This document shows positions 33,401-44,326 of a stretch of DNA of 50,375 nt, in pieces. The stretch is taken from NCBI GenBank assembly GCA_030248065.1, contig JASAMV010005351.1, positions 1 through 50,375 on the forward strand. The letters are read 5' to 3'. A model generated the notes under the pieces. The model saw nothing but the letters and a program-made list of their open reading frames with translations, searched no databases and had not been told where the DNA came from. Made by a program: the position numbers and the translations under genes. This DNA comes from Rhynchonema sp. JSB1_4 (Eukaryota > Nematoda > Chromadorea > Monhysterida > Xyalidae). The first letter of the stretch is position 1. Each line of letters opens with the position of its first letter.

Positions 33401-36400
33401 CACATATATATGGCGGAGACCCTTTAATGCGTGGTGAAACCGTGCTTGTCTGGGTCCTCGTTCAGGTAGCATTAGTCGTATGCACTGTGTTGTGTCACCG
33501 CTGCTGGCGGTGCTGACTCAAAAACAGAGTCCGGTTTCCAAAAATAACCACGGTCATACCAATTTCGATGGTATCATCGCCCGCCAAAGCGGCAGTTCCC
33601 TGCTAGCTTTGACGTCATCAGCTCTTTTCGGTGCGGGCTCAGCCGGGCTGTATGTCGTGCCGTTTTGGGGTGTGTACACATGCTCGTGGTACACGCCTTA
33701 ATCGACTGAAATTTCTCACGGGCGAGACCACAGTGCCACCATTACCGTTACCGCCGCAACTGCACAAAAGCAAAACCGCTGCTACTGTCGGCCTGGCACA
33801 TTCTGGTTCGCTCATGGCGTCGTTTATACGACACGTGCTATATGAGCGTACTAAAATGTCCAAATGTTCATTTGGTTGTTGCGATTAGTCTATTTTCAAC
33901 TCGACAGGTTTTGCACGGTTCGCCCAAATTAGGTGGCATGCAGGTTGACATGAAATCCGTGTCAGTCTGTCAGGGTTGAAAACAGTTTTTTTTAATTAAC
34001 GATTTTTTTAAGTTTTTGATTTTTATTTTGACAAAAATCTTTTATTAGAAGAAAGGTTGCTAATGACGTTTTCAGTTGAGTTGAGTTAAGTCCTGCTGTT
34101 TACGGCACGTGATCACATTTGCCGGGCAGGTGCAGGTCAGGTTGCATGATTATTGTTCGTTGTACCCAGCTTGATTGAGTTTCTCTGCTCGCAGCATGTA
34201 TACGTGACCCGGACCCGCGTTGTTTTGTTGTTGTAGCCTGGTGATGAAATCGTGCACGCCAGCAACATAACTATAGCTGGCTGTATCGCTGAACAACAAG
34301 AACTTCCAACCTACGTGTACCACAATATTACCTACATGTAGTGCCGAACGTGTGTGATGTTGTCACTTGAATATGCGTGAAATGCGTTTATTATTCATTT
34401 GAACAGACGCGAGTGCCGAGGGCCATTCATGGCTCGTACTCTATTCATTGCAATTAGCCCACTTCAAACGTACGCCTGCAGCACTCCACTCAAACTACGG
34501 TTTTCGAAACACGGTCCTCTATGGACCTAAATGAATTCGAGTGTTCACTTGGTGTTTTGAAATGCTCGATAGGTGCCTATGTATATGACACGAATGTGGT
34601 AAGTTTCAAGATTCAGACATCATCACTCGCAGACATTATAGAAATACGCAAGATACGCCACGCTTATCCACGTGTGCGCGCGAGTATGTGCCAAGACGTT
34701 GGACACAGCAGCAGACGATTGGACACGCACTGACATGACACGGAAGTGAGAAAAGCGACCACCGCTCTCCGTAATCTGAAAACTTCCAACTCTCTCCTAT
34801 AACAACGATATTCGCACTAGATTAACTGTCGGTTGGGCCCACTGAGCTTTCATTGAGGCGTTGTTGCGTCCCGTGATCGGAGTGGCTAATGTGCTTGCGG
34901 AAATGCTTTATTCGGCTCGCCTTGCGCGCCAATCTCATGTCTGTCGTGTCTTTTGATGTTGGGATATTTTGCCCGTTTGACGTTCGCAGCTTGTCTGATT
35001 AGCTCTGTCTAGGTAGCTTAGTATCATAACTACCGCGTCAGTCTCTTCTCTATTGATATTGCTTTTCATCTGTTCCCCCAATCACACTCGTAGCAGCGCT
35101 TTGCTCTATCTGGATCTCGATTATGCTATGTACCTGAATCTGTTTTTAATATCCATACCCAGAGATCTTATCCAGCCGACGTTATTCCAGATTAATTTAA
35201 CGAGTGGCTTCTTATTGTGGGTATGAAGCCCATTAACTCCGCAGAGCAAATTTACAGAAACTAGAACCTACAACGAATGAGATATGGCAGTTTGTACATA
35301 GCTTTTGAAAAAAATCTGTGATTTTTGACCGGGGTAACTAACTTACAAACATTTGTCATGGCTATAAAACGCATGATAACTCTGCACAAGCGATAAGCTA
35401 TCACTATGCAAAAAAATAATTGAAAAAGAGGGAGAAACGTTGCGTAAACCACAGACCTTACTGCCGTGTCTCATTCATTGTGGTTTCTGTAAATTTGCTC
35501 TGCGGGTCTAAAATGGGCTCCATACAACAGGAAACGAGCCACTTTTTTAAAATAAATAAAAAGTTTACGTCGATTTTTTTGAGTCCGGTCTCAATTTTAT
35601 CAGAAACAGAAATTCCTAAATTGTGACTACGCTGTGTGACTCCTTATATGAACCTCATCTTAATCACTGATGGTGTGTTGCATGTTTGTTGAATTCTATC
35701 GTATAGAGCCATTCAGAACAAGTGCGTACTCTCAGTAATTCTCTGTCGGCTCATGTTCGTGCTTCGTTGTTTTATAATTTCTGCTAATGTAACTGCTGTT
35801 CTATACCCACTTGGTTCAAGGCCGTGCGGTCTCTCTATGTCGCTTTGTGTGTATGAACGAACGATACAGCAGCTGTGGCGCGTAATAATGACGCTAATCA
35901 TTTATTCAGTCACAATGGCAAAATAAAAATAATAAGTACGCACACACACACGACGCTCATGTCTGTATAGCATGTGCCTTCAAGTGGGTAATATGCCCGG
36001 CCAGTGATCCTGTTGGTTGCGGCAACAGCAACACGCGGCGGCTGGCCAACAGTTTTGAACCGGCAGTAAGCAACTGCCGGTTGCGAGCGCGATAACTTCC
36101 GCTACATTTCACGACAACAAGAAAAACGATTTGGTCGAGAAAGTTTGTGGTGGAACTGGCGAGCGGCGGCGGTGGCGGAGTGCGCGCGATGACGCAAGCA
36201 CACGCCACCGTGCCTCACCACACAGTGAGTGACCTGACTGGCACGAAATATACACGTACTGTATATGGTGGTCATGTGGTCGCGTGGACGACATGGTTAC
36301 GTTATGTGGTTCTGGTACACACATACGCACATGTGCACTGGGGCTTGTGCCAATGGCACAACTCTGACCAGCCATATTGTTAGCACAGCTAGCAAGGACA

Positions 36401-39400
36401 CGTATACTCGCGTGTGCGCCGGCTGAGCTGGACTGCGCCCAGCACTCATGAAGCACGATTGATTGGTTGCTGCGTGTTCAGTGCTGCTCTTTCCGTTGGT
36501 CCGCGTTGCCTCACAATTCCACTTGGCACCTCCTCCGAAACCATCGCGCCTCACAACAGCATCGGCTGCAACACATGCTAATGAGTCTGTTCGTCACCAC
36601 GTGATGCCTTGAGGCAATATTTGGTAAATGCCATTCACGGCGGCTGTTTGGTCGCCACTTGGCACATGTAAAGCTACACTAGACGCATACATTGCGATGT
36701 GCATCTTAAGCTGCCAGCACACATACTTGGACGTGCGTGCACGGCGACATCAGTGAGACCAAACGTGCCGTGGACGAGACATGTATATACGTACACACGC
36801 TTGCTTGCGAGCTTATACATCCGCTCGCCCAGCGTATATAATTTCACGCCGGACCCAGAGACCGCGATGTTCTCTCTCTCTCTCTCTCCTGTCTCTGTCT
36901 CTCTGGGCCCAGCTCGTTGTTCACATTCGTTTGGCTCCATTTCGCTGCCGCTCATGTTTACCCTTTTAGCAGTGCAGTGCACGGAATACACATTCCACAT
37001 CGACCTGCTTTCTGTATCAGTGGCTCTTTCTGCCCGATGGTTCATTGTGTGTGCCTGATTTTCGTCTCAAGGGTGGATTACGCTCTTGTGGTTTATCCGC
37101 TTCACCAGCGTTCTGCTGAACTCACAACGGAAAAGAATTAGGGCGCTTCCTTCGTTGTACGCCGACCAGCAGTAACGGCGCTTCGTGAAAGTTTTTTCTT
37201 TCGATTTCGATCGTTCTTTTTTCTTTCGTGACGTATTATGATGGAACAGATGGAACCAACGCGGTTTATTGCATTTTCTGCGCAGCAGTTCCACTTGCAT
37301 CGTATGCTGACTTTCGGCTCGTATCGGTAACAGTAATTTATGACTGACTCAGTGGTCACGTGCTGGCTGAGTACCGCTCTGATTCCATATGCATTCGAAT
37401 CACTTGACCTTCTCGCTCGACTCAACCTGTCTGTATTCAAGTTCTTTTACGTCAGAGTGCAGCGAACCACAAAGGTTATAAGACATGTTCGTTACTCAAC
37501 TGAAACCCATAATTTCTGCTGGAACCTTCAGTAGGTGCTGATTTTCTTCAGCTGTGCCGTACCTGATAGTTTTATAACTACGTAGACATGCCAGTCTGTC
37601 TTGACTCCATTTGTTGTGCATTATATTTTTGAAAGATTTCTCTGTTGAATTTTCTCGGCTGCTGTTGGAGTTTGTACGTTTGCACGTTATTTCAGAGGAG
37701 AAGAATCGCACAGCAAAGCCACGTTTGGTCAGTCACTTGCATTCTGAAAATGTCCTGACCACAAGAAAAATCGTCGTTCACAATTATCATTACGACTGTG
37801 TATTCGGAAACTTTCCACTTTTACCCCCACACTACCCCAACTAATCAGTCACCATTGTGAACATAACGTGTTGTCTGCACGCGATTCGACGCGCGAGCGC
37901 TGGTCGCGAAATGACCGGCAAACGGCGGAAACACGTGCTCATCGGGCGATTGAACGGAATGGCCAAAATGAAGAAACCGGTCGGCGCGCGGCCCGATCAA
38001 GACTATGAAATGGTGCTGTGCCCCTGATGATGCCTGATTCACCCGTAGTAAACATTAGGGATCGGAATCTGGGAAGTCCCACGCGCCCGCACCCCACAGT
38101 TTTCAAGACCCAGCCACCCACACACTCGCGTCCGATCCCCAGTAAACAAAACATCAACCTTCTCGGAACGTCAGCGGTCGGAGATCTGGCTCGGACTTAG
38201 ATGTGTGGCTACATTATTTGTTGAACGTTTCTGAAATTGGTCGATCGGGTGCCCTTGGACCGATAACGAATAGCTTGGTGGATGAAAAATTTCTGAAAAC
38301 ACGTTCTAAAGCTGGCTGAAGGAACTCCAAGCTCGAGCGCAGCCCCAGACCGAGTTTTTCATGTCTATTGTCTGGTGCCGTGTTTTTCTCGCTTCATTAT
38401 AAAAAGAGATGTGTTGTGTGTGAGCTGTTCGCCACATTTTCTGTATCAAGAACATTCTAGAAAAACATGTTATTGTCCTGGCGGGGGTGTCATGACGTCA
38501 AAACATGATGGCCTTTGGGGCTAAGGGACTGTGTCCAAGTTGCCTGTGGACGGTCAATACCACTGGCCTGAAAATCTGGGTTTGAAAAGTACAACCACTT
38601 TGTTCCTGGCTCGCTCAAGACTTGACAGTTGATTTTTCTTGTCAATTTTGAAACGACTGCTTGGGATCAGAATCGCACGTGATCCGAATTCAGTTTCGTC
38701 ACGATTTTGCAGGAGAAAGTGTCGACGAGTTTCGGGTCGATTTCGGTGGAGGTGGTCGGCGACAAGCACAAGCCCGCGATTCTCACCTATCACGATCTTG
38801 GCCTGAATGGTGAGCTTCGATCATGTGTGTTTTTGTGAATTCTCACTTCATCTCATCAACATCGCCGTTGAATTTCAGGCAATTCGTGTTTCCAGGGGTT
38901 CTTCCAGTTCAGCGAGATGCATTGTATCGCCGAGCGTTTCTGCGTCTACCACATGAACGCGCCCGGCCAGCAGGACGGTGCTGAACGATTTGACGACACG
39001 TTAGCCGCTTATAGTAATGTCGTCAAATCATGTGTTCGCATTTTGTCGTCAAATCACATGTATTATTTTCGCGCTCATTTATTGCTTGTTTGACGACTTT
39101 ATTTGACGACAAAACTACTAGCCACGTTAGCTCGCCCCGTTTAATATGTGCATATTTGCTTTGAGAAAGTTCCTTTCAACGAAACACGTTTCTCACACAC
39201 AGTGGTACTAATTCGGAGGTTAACGGCAGATTGGGAACCAAACTCGTTCGCCATGTAAAGTGTCAACATGAAGTGGGGGTACGGTACACAGTGCATTGTA
39301 GTTACCGTATCCAATCCATTCCAGTTACATTTATCCGTCCGTCGATGATCTAGCGCAGCAGATCACATCAGTTGTTGAACATTTCGAGCTGAAATCCTTC

Positions 39401-42400
39401 ATCGGGTTCGGTGTCGGCTTGGGCGCGAACGTGCTGATGCGATACGCGGTTCGTAATGATGGTTTTCTCTTCCCTTTAATTTGAAGATTTTTTAACGGAA
39501 ATTTGTTTATCTTTGCTTGTTGAGCCAGAATGATCATTTGCTCTTCTTTTTAACCAAGGCACATTATCAAACAGAAATTTGTCTACCGTTGCTTTTTGGG
39601 CTGTAATGATGATTTTCTCTTCTTTTTGGTTGGCACCGATTTCTAGTGCTAAAACAACACACACACACATTCTGACCATTTTCATAAGTGCAGATGGTGA
39701 AACATTTTCTGTCTTCGGTCATGTACCGGTCCTTTGTGACATTACACATTGTATTCAGTTCAGATTATTTCTCAATCTGTCTGATGCCTTTAAATTTAGC
39801 CAGGGTTGGGCAAAAAACGTTTTATTTCAAAAAAATTATTTTTTTAAATAACGTTTTTTAACCTTTTTTTAAAAAACGCCCAGATGACCAAAATATGCCC
39901 CAAAAAGATTGGAAAACGCTCATCTTGGTAAGAAAACGTGGTTAAATGAAGTGATTCTATGTGTTCTGAGGCAAAATAAACGGGTTTCAACCCTTTTCTA
40001 GCGAGTTGTTAACATCCCATATCAGACCCGCATCATGGGACCAACTTTGGCCGGGGTCATCATTGAGAGTCAAACTCCGTGTATCGACGTATCTCGACAA
40101 AGTAAAAACTGGTCGAAAATTTTTTGAAAAAAGCTGGGACAAAAAATTGATTTTCCTTGAAAAGCAGGGTACTTGCCCTGAAAAATCAGGGAAAATCAAG
40201 GAAATTCAGGATTTTAAAAAAACGAAAAACGACCCAGACGTTTTAAAAAACGTCGTCGTTTTTTTTTTGCGCAACCCTGAAAGCACGATAAAAGTTCTCG
40301 ACGAGGAGCACCTTTCATGCCGATCGAACTTAGCGGGATCAGTAAATCTCAGTTATTAATCGTAAAATGGTCTCGCGGTCGCGACCAAGGGGACCGAACT
40401 GGGTCGAATCACTGAGCTTTTATCCTTAGCCGTCACGAAAGAGAATTTGTTGCAGTGATTTTCTCTTCCATTTGATTCAAAAATATTAATAAGAGAATCG
40501 TTTCTAGCGCAAGAATCCACGCAAGGTCGACGCGCTGATTCTGATCAACGCCACAGCCGCCGCTGCCGGATGGATGGAGTGGGGATATCAGAAAGTTGGG
40601 GCGATTATTTCATTTTGGTTATATAGAATTTTAAGTGGCTTTCGTCTTGGTTAGGTTTGGGATTGGTGTCTTGCTAGTCGCGTCTTTGATGTAGAGATTT
40701 ATGACGGAAAGATCAAACAGCCAAGACCATTGACATTGTTTGTGAAACATCGGGGTATGGTTGTACATGCAGTTAACAGGCCATTTTATTGTTTTTTTGG
40801 TAATTCTCACAACGTGTTTGTAGCTGTGTTGGGCAACTGCTAGTACACTTTCTCGAATCATGTCATGTGCACTTGAAACATAAGGTCACAACCAATGTGA
40901 AGTTATTGCAGGTCAATTGTTCCTATCTACGCAGTCGCGGCATGACCACATTCACTGTCGACTACCTAATGTGGCATCATTTCGGCAGAAATCTAGATAA
41001 TTACAATCCGGTTGGTTTGAGATTTTGTCCGTTCAGAGGTCTTTGTTGGCGATTTTGTGCACAAACTGGTGATTGGATCGAATTTGACCGTGTTTGTTAT
41101 GTCAGCCTTTTTTTTCTCTGGCATATTTGGAGAATTGCCCGTGTCACTAAAGTAGCAATATCGCCCCGATATTGTATTGCCAACCAACACATCATTCTTT
41201 TATTCATAAAGTACGGTTGTACGAACGTGTCAAGTTCGCAGTGGTGGACCTGCGGGGTACGATCCTCGTGGCTCCGCGTGCCAAGCGCGTTGCTGTTGCT
41301 GTTGGTTGCCCAAGAAAATTGAAGAATTTGGAAAAATGAAGATGTGGCAATTGAAATTATTTGCGGCGAAGAATTACGGGCTCGCTTTGAAAATGAATGA
41401 AGAAGATGTTATGGAATTATTTGAAGAAATAGAAGAGTCGGGAAGAAAGACAATTGCCGAGGAAGCAATAAAGAATATGAAGATTGAATTGGATCGAGGA
41501 ACTGATCGCAAATTGGCCCATTATTTCGATGTCAGCTGCCAAGCATATAGTGAATGGGAAATGCCGAAGTGCATCAAAGGTTTTATGAGTGAGTTTCAGA
41601 TTATGTTCAGTCAAGGAAGGACGTTTGTGTGGGAAGATTTAGAAAGTTTGAACGAAATTGAAAAGTTGTTGGGCCTAGAGAGAATGAAGAAAAAGGAAAA
41701 AGAAGATTGGTTGAAATTTGTGAAGTGTGTTATGAAGAGACCGGATCCGAAACCAGTTATTGAAGAGCCAAGAATTGTGAATCGTTCATCGAAGTTTGAT
41801 CAGTTTTGTCTGAAAACCCGTTTGACTCGCCCGAAGCCGAAGATTGCCGTCGTTAAAGAAAAAGAAGGTGACAAAGAATTGGACGCCGTCGTTGAAGAAA
41901 AAGAAGAAGTGATAAGGTGATTTCCTGTCGTAACCGCCTGTTTTCCTGTAAATTCTTTTCTGTCCATAGGCTTCCTTGGCGGGGGAAGGAGTAGCAATAT
42001 CGCCCCGATATTGTATTGCCAACCAACACATTCATTCTTTTATTCATAAAGTACGGTTGTACGAACGTGTCAAGTTCGCAGTCTAATTTCGCCCAGCGTA
42101 AATGTTGTTCAAAGACAACGGTGATCGCGCTAGCCGAAAACAGCTTGCTGTTCGTTATATTTAAAAAAATTGATGAACGCAAAAAACGTCGGGTGACCCA
42201 GACAGATCCGCATTCGGGCCGATCCAATCCGATCACTAAATTTCATACCGGTCGTAGTCTCTAACATTTAGAAATTTCCAATATTTGTTGCTAGTTCCAT
42301 TTATGTAATTCATTGCTTTAAATTGAATAAAATTGAAATTTATTTGATTAATTAATTGCGCAGGACATGATCGATTCGTATCGGCATTACTTTGCGTCAC

Positions 42401-44326
42401 TCACCAAGCCCATCAACCTGGCCGGCCTTATAGAATCCTGGCTGGCGTACGTTCATTCGTTTTCAATCCGTTTATCAAATTTCGAAGAAAAGAAATTATT
42501 TTTCATTTCATTTTTTCAGTCGACATCCACTAACAATGAGCCGAGTGCCTGGCGGCGTCGGTACAATAGAGTGAGTGTGCTTTTGCTTTATTCTCATCTC
42601 TGGTATTACTACGTTTTTGGTTGACATCAAACTTGCTGAACGTTTCTTGCTTGGATCGTTTGCTTTTTGTACGTAGGATGTCTTGGACTGGTGATAACTA
42701 ATGAAACATCATTTTAAACTGGTTGATTTGCTTTCTGTGATCAACGCTGGTCAAAATTGCTGGAATGGGGTGAATCCTCGAAATGTACTTGACGCACAAG
42801 AAAGTCGGGCGACCGACCACGGTCCGTCCACCAAATTTGATGCAACCCTTTATTACTTCCTCACCTGCCCTTATTGCCTGATTCACCTTGTTGTTTCATG
42901 CACGCAGATGTCCGGTGCTGCAGCTAGTCGGCAGCGGGTCACCACATATCCACGAAACGGTCGAGGTCAACGGCAAGTTGGATCCGACAAAGTCCGAGTA
43001 CATAAAAGTGCGTTTGTGTGTATTTATTTTAGTTACTTTTTCAGTCAATCCCTTGTGTATAACACGAATGCATGCATAAACATGCGATGATACGGTTTTA
43101 TCGGTTCGTGTGTTATACAAAACACGCGCTGATTGTTTTTCTGTATAGTCCAGCCACGTTCTCATGAGACAACTCTTTTTAAAGCTTGCTTGGCCAGATT
43201 CAAAAATGCGCCGGTTACACGGGTTTTCACAAACAAAAGAAAGAGATTGGGCCCAAAAATATGATGACAAGTTCCAGCTGGCTGACCTCAATTTGTTGCG
43301 TGCTTACGCGAACAGCAACATCGTTCAACACACAAATGTTTTGGGAGTCAAAAGGGAATTTACGCACTAAGGTGGAGAGCGTGTTTTTTAAAAATACATG
43401 CATTTCTCTTTCTTTCATTTCCGAAATTCGTGGAACCGGAACATTATTGGATCCGTCCAAGTCAATGTCAAAATAAATCGTCTCATGAGTTCGTGGCTGG
43501 ACTATCCTCAGCTTCTCGACGCAGATAGACTACGGAGTTCCACCAATACACCACATGCTATGCTACAACGCATAAAAGACGTCGATGTGATAAAATGTTT
43601 ATTCCTCTTGTAAGAAATACTTTTTCATATGTTGCAGATTTCCGACACTTGTGGTTTGGTGCTTGAGGACGCTCCAGCCAAGATCACCGAAGCAATTATC
43701 CTGTTTCTGCAAGGACAGGGTTACTGTAAGTCGGGTTTCAGCAGACAGGCTTGCGCTTGTCGATTGAATCAAGACTCACCGGGGGGCGAGCCAGCGCTCT
43801 AGTCCGGATTCTCGGGAAGAGTTAGGTGGCGGGCTCAGGTTGAATCCGGAAATCGGAGTCCGGAAATATTTCCGGAAAACGCGTTTTTGCATGTAAATTT
43901 TGCGTTTTCCGGAAATATTTCCGGAGCCTAGAAATGTTTTGTACTTTTGCATGCTAATTATTTCCGGATTCCGCATTTAACCAAAGTTCGCCAAAAATGT
44001 GGAGCAACCTCAGAGCCGCGGGCAAAGGTGCGCTGCCAGCTCATGCGCTGGTATCATGCGCATCTAATGGCGCGCTGGTTGCGTAGAATATTATTCACCG
44101 ATCGGTAAATATCCACAAGCCAAATTAATGGCCGAAATCGTCAATTGCAGTCCCGCAACTGTACAATAAGTGGCAGCAGCAGCGGCGGAGCGTTCAACTG
44201 GATCAAATGCCATCGCGTTTCGGCTCCGTCAGTCAGACGGATGAAACGCACCGACAGGGCACTAGTCAACAACACCAACAACAACAACACGAACAACAAC
44301 ACCGACGGGCTACGGTGATCACGTGA
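27462..44326 (+). CDS. NDRG: NDRG-family protein (alpha/beta-hydrolase fold), 11 exons
   Basis: N-myc downstream-regulated gene family member, a cytoplasmic alpha/beta-hydrolase-fold protein without hydrolase activity in known members. Exons: 27462-27545, 38713-38809, 38879-38999, 39325-39448, 40508-40594, 40912-41010, 42364-42446, 42520-42570, 42908-43007, 43638-43725, 44151-44326. All phases agree; 1110 nt, 369 aa. Family motifs in order: PAILTYHDLGLN, CFQGFFQFSEM, NAPGQQDGA, YPSVDDLAQQI, FIGFGVGLGANVLMRYA, ALILINATAAAAGWMEW, HHFGRNLDNYN, CPVLQLVG, GKLDPTKSEYIK, ITEAIILFLQGQGY. The nucleophile elbow GVGLG has Gly where an active hydrolase would have Ser. The last exon encodes a Gln/His-rich tail with SRFGSVSQ. 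The 11.2-kb first intron contains two other possible first exons. The last two exons occur again, inverted, in the palindrome at the window end. Confidence 0.93.
29540..30210. mobile_element. Fold-back element with CTCATGAGACGACTTTTTT arms (family H)
   Basis: The left motif CTCATGAGACGACTTTTTT (about 29745) is mirrored at about 30052-30073. The inverted similarity continues outward in weaker form, for example CGCAGTGCATGC against GCGCAGTGCATG. The core sequence CCAGCTGGCTGACCTCAATT and following bases recur at 43273-43370 inside an NDRG intron. No protein domain is recognised. Confidence 0.65.
30835..31101 (+). CDS. Candidate alternative first coding exon of NDRG
   Basis: An open stretch starts with ATG (MATILTNHQHAAS) and continues for 89 codons with Ser/Thr/Pro/Gln-rich composition. 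It ends at a phase-0 GT (31102, or the better GTGCGT at 31105). Either donor would join in frame to NDRG exon 2. No homology is recognised, so this rests on coding appearance and phase only. Confidence 0.35.
31398..33430. mobile_element. Large palindromic (fold-back) element with a nested fold-back
   Basis: About 0.85-kb arms are reverse complements. For example CACGGCCAAGAAAATTTTTT at about 31483 is mirrored at about 33327, and GCTAAGTTTCGACAAAAG at about 31853 at about 32694. The innermost parts around 32220-32340 are also complementary. The right arm is longer because it holds a second palindrome (32875-33145). The arms are diverged by scattered substitutions, so this is an old genomic structure rather than a read artefact. 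Confidence 0.8.
32875..33145. mobile_element. Nested fold-back element
   Basis: The left arm TTTCTAATTTCGTTGCCTCA (from 32881) and the following GACGCAGGGAAAC segment are mirrored up to ATTAGAAATTTACTAT at 33145. It interrupts the right arm of the larger palindrome, since the sequence on either side continues the match to the left arm. It shares the AGTAAATTTCTA end with the element at 14070. Confidence 0.75.
35200..35545. repeat. Inverted repeat, probable small fold-back element
   Basis: GCAGAGCAAATTTACAGAAA at about 35241 is mirrored by TTTCTGTAAATTTGCTCTGC at about 35486. Weaker complementarity extends outward through GAAGCCCATTA and AATGGGCTCC. The spacer is about 190 bp with no ORF. Confidence 0.65.
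37911..38012 (+). CDS. Candidate alternative first coding exon of NDRG, near exon 2
   Basis: ATG followed by 34 codons starting MTGKRRKHVLIGR and ending RPDQDYEM, then GTGCTG (phase 0). Splicing to exon 2 would give DQDYEM-EKVSTSFGS. In vertebrate NDRG proteins an acidic stretch with a QEHDIET-like segment precedes the equivalent position, so the join is plausible. It lies 0.7 kb upstream of exon 2. The GC-rich codon use resembles the NDRG exons. Confidence 0.45.
38055..38140. mobile_element. Very short hAT-like MITE (86 bp)
   Basis: The ends TTAGGGATCGGA and TCCGATCCCC are inverted. An exact 8-bp duplication AGTAAACA lies at 38047-38054 and 38141-38148. It is 43 bp downstream of the candidate exon at 37911. 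The terminal motif resembles the GGTGTCGG-rich element at 23370. Confidence 0.8.
39801..40279. mobile_element. hAT-like MITE with CAGGGTTG ends
   Basis: The left CAGGGTTGGGCAAAAAACG and right CGTTTTTTTTTTGCGCAACCCTG-type end (to 40279) are inverted. CAGGGTTG is a frequent hAT terminus. AT-rich AACGTTTTTTAA motifs lie inside. I do not see a matching target duplication. It lies in NDRG intron 4. Confidence 0.65.
41149..42083. repeat. Direct repeats of about 93 bp bracketing an ORF
   Basis: The segment at about 41149-41243 recurs almost exactly at about 41988-42083 in the same orientation. It begins AGTAGCAATATCGCCCCGAT and ends GTCAAGTTCGCAGT. The one clear difference is a single inserted T (ACATCATTC against ACATTCATTC). 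The two copies enclose 744 bp containing the ORF at 41336. This may be an LTR-like or terminal-direct-repeat element, or a local duplication, within NDRG intron 6. Confidence 0.75.
41336..41920 (+). CDS. Unrecognised 194-aa charged protein ORF in NDRG intron 6
   Basis: A single open frame starts MKMWQLKLFAAKNYGLALK and ends KEKEEVIR with TGA at 41918-41920. The frame stays open upstream through a TTG at 41306 into the left direct repeat, so the true start is uncertain. The protein is rich in Glu and Lys, probably helical, with no membrane segment. The C-terminal third has KPKIAVVKEKEGDKELDAVV-type repeats. Codon use favours GAA and TTG, unlike the GC-rich NDRG exons around it. I do not recognise a domain. 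It could be the cargo of the direct-repeat element, a retrocopy of a host gene, or a remnant. Confidence 0.5.
   Translation: MKMWQLKLFAAKNYGLALKMNEEDVMELFEEIEESGRKTIAEEAIKNMKIELDRGTDRKLAHYFDVSCQAYSEWEMPKCIKGFMSEFQIMFSQGRTFVWEDLESLNEIEKLLGLERMKKKEKEDWLKFVKCVMKRPDPKPVIEEPRIVNRSSKFDQFCLKTRLTRPKPKIAVVKEKEGDKELDAVVEEKEEVIR
43146..43504. mobile_element. Family H element in NDRG intron 9
   Basis: The termini TAGTCCAGCCACG and CGTGGCTGGACTA are followed inside by CTCATGAGAC and GTCTCATGAG, 359 bp in all. The interior matches the core of 29749-30073. No clear target duplication is seen. Most of it (from 43226) is repeated inverted at the right window edge. Confidence 0.7.
43856..43926. repeat. TTTCCGGAAATATTTCCGGA hairpin
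   Basis: TCCGGAAATATTTCCGGAAA and its complement flank a short spacer containing GCATG. This gives a strong hairpin in NDRG intron 10. It is mirrored at about 49674-49744 in the right palindrome arm. Confidence 0.6.

Larger units (their letters stand above)
27546..38712. other. NDRG intron 1 (11.2 kb)
   Basis: Besides the elements listed separately, this intron has CT microsatellite (about 36862-36905), CA-rich tracts (about 35940) and open frames that I cannot link to any family. The zone 33470-35190 shows nothing recognisable. Two candidate alternative first exons lie at 30835 and 37911. Confidence 0.55.
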
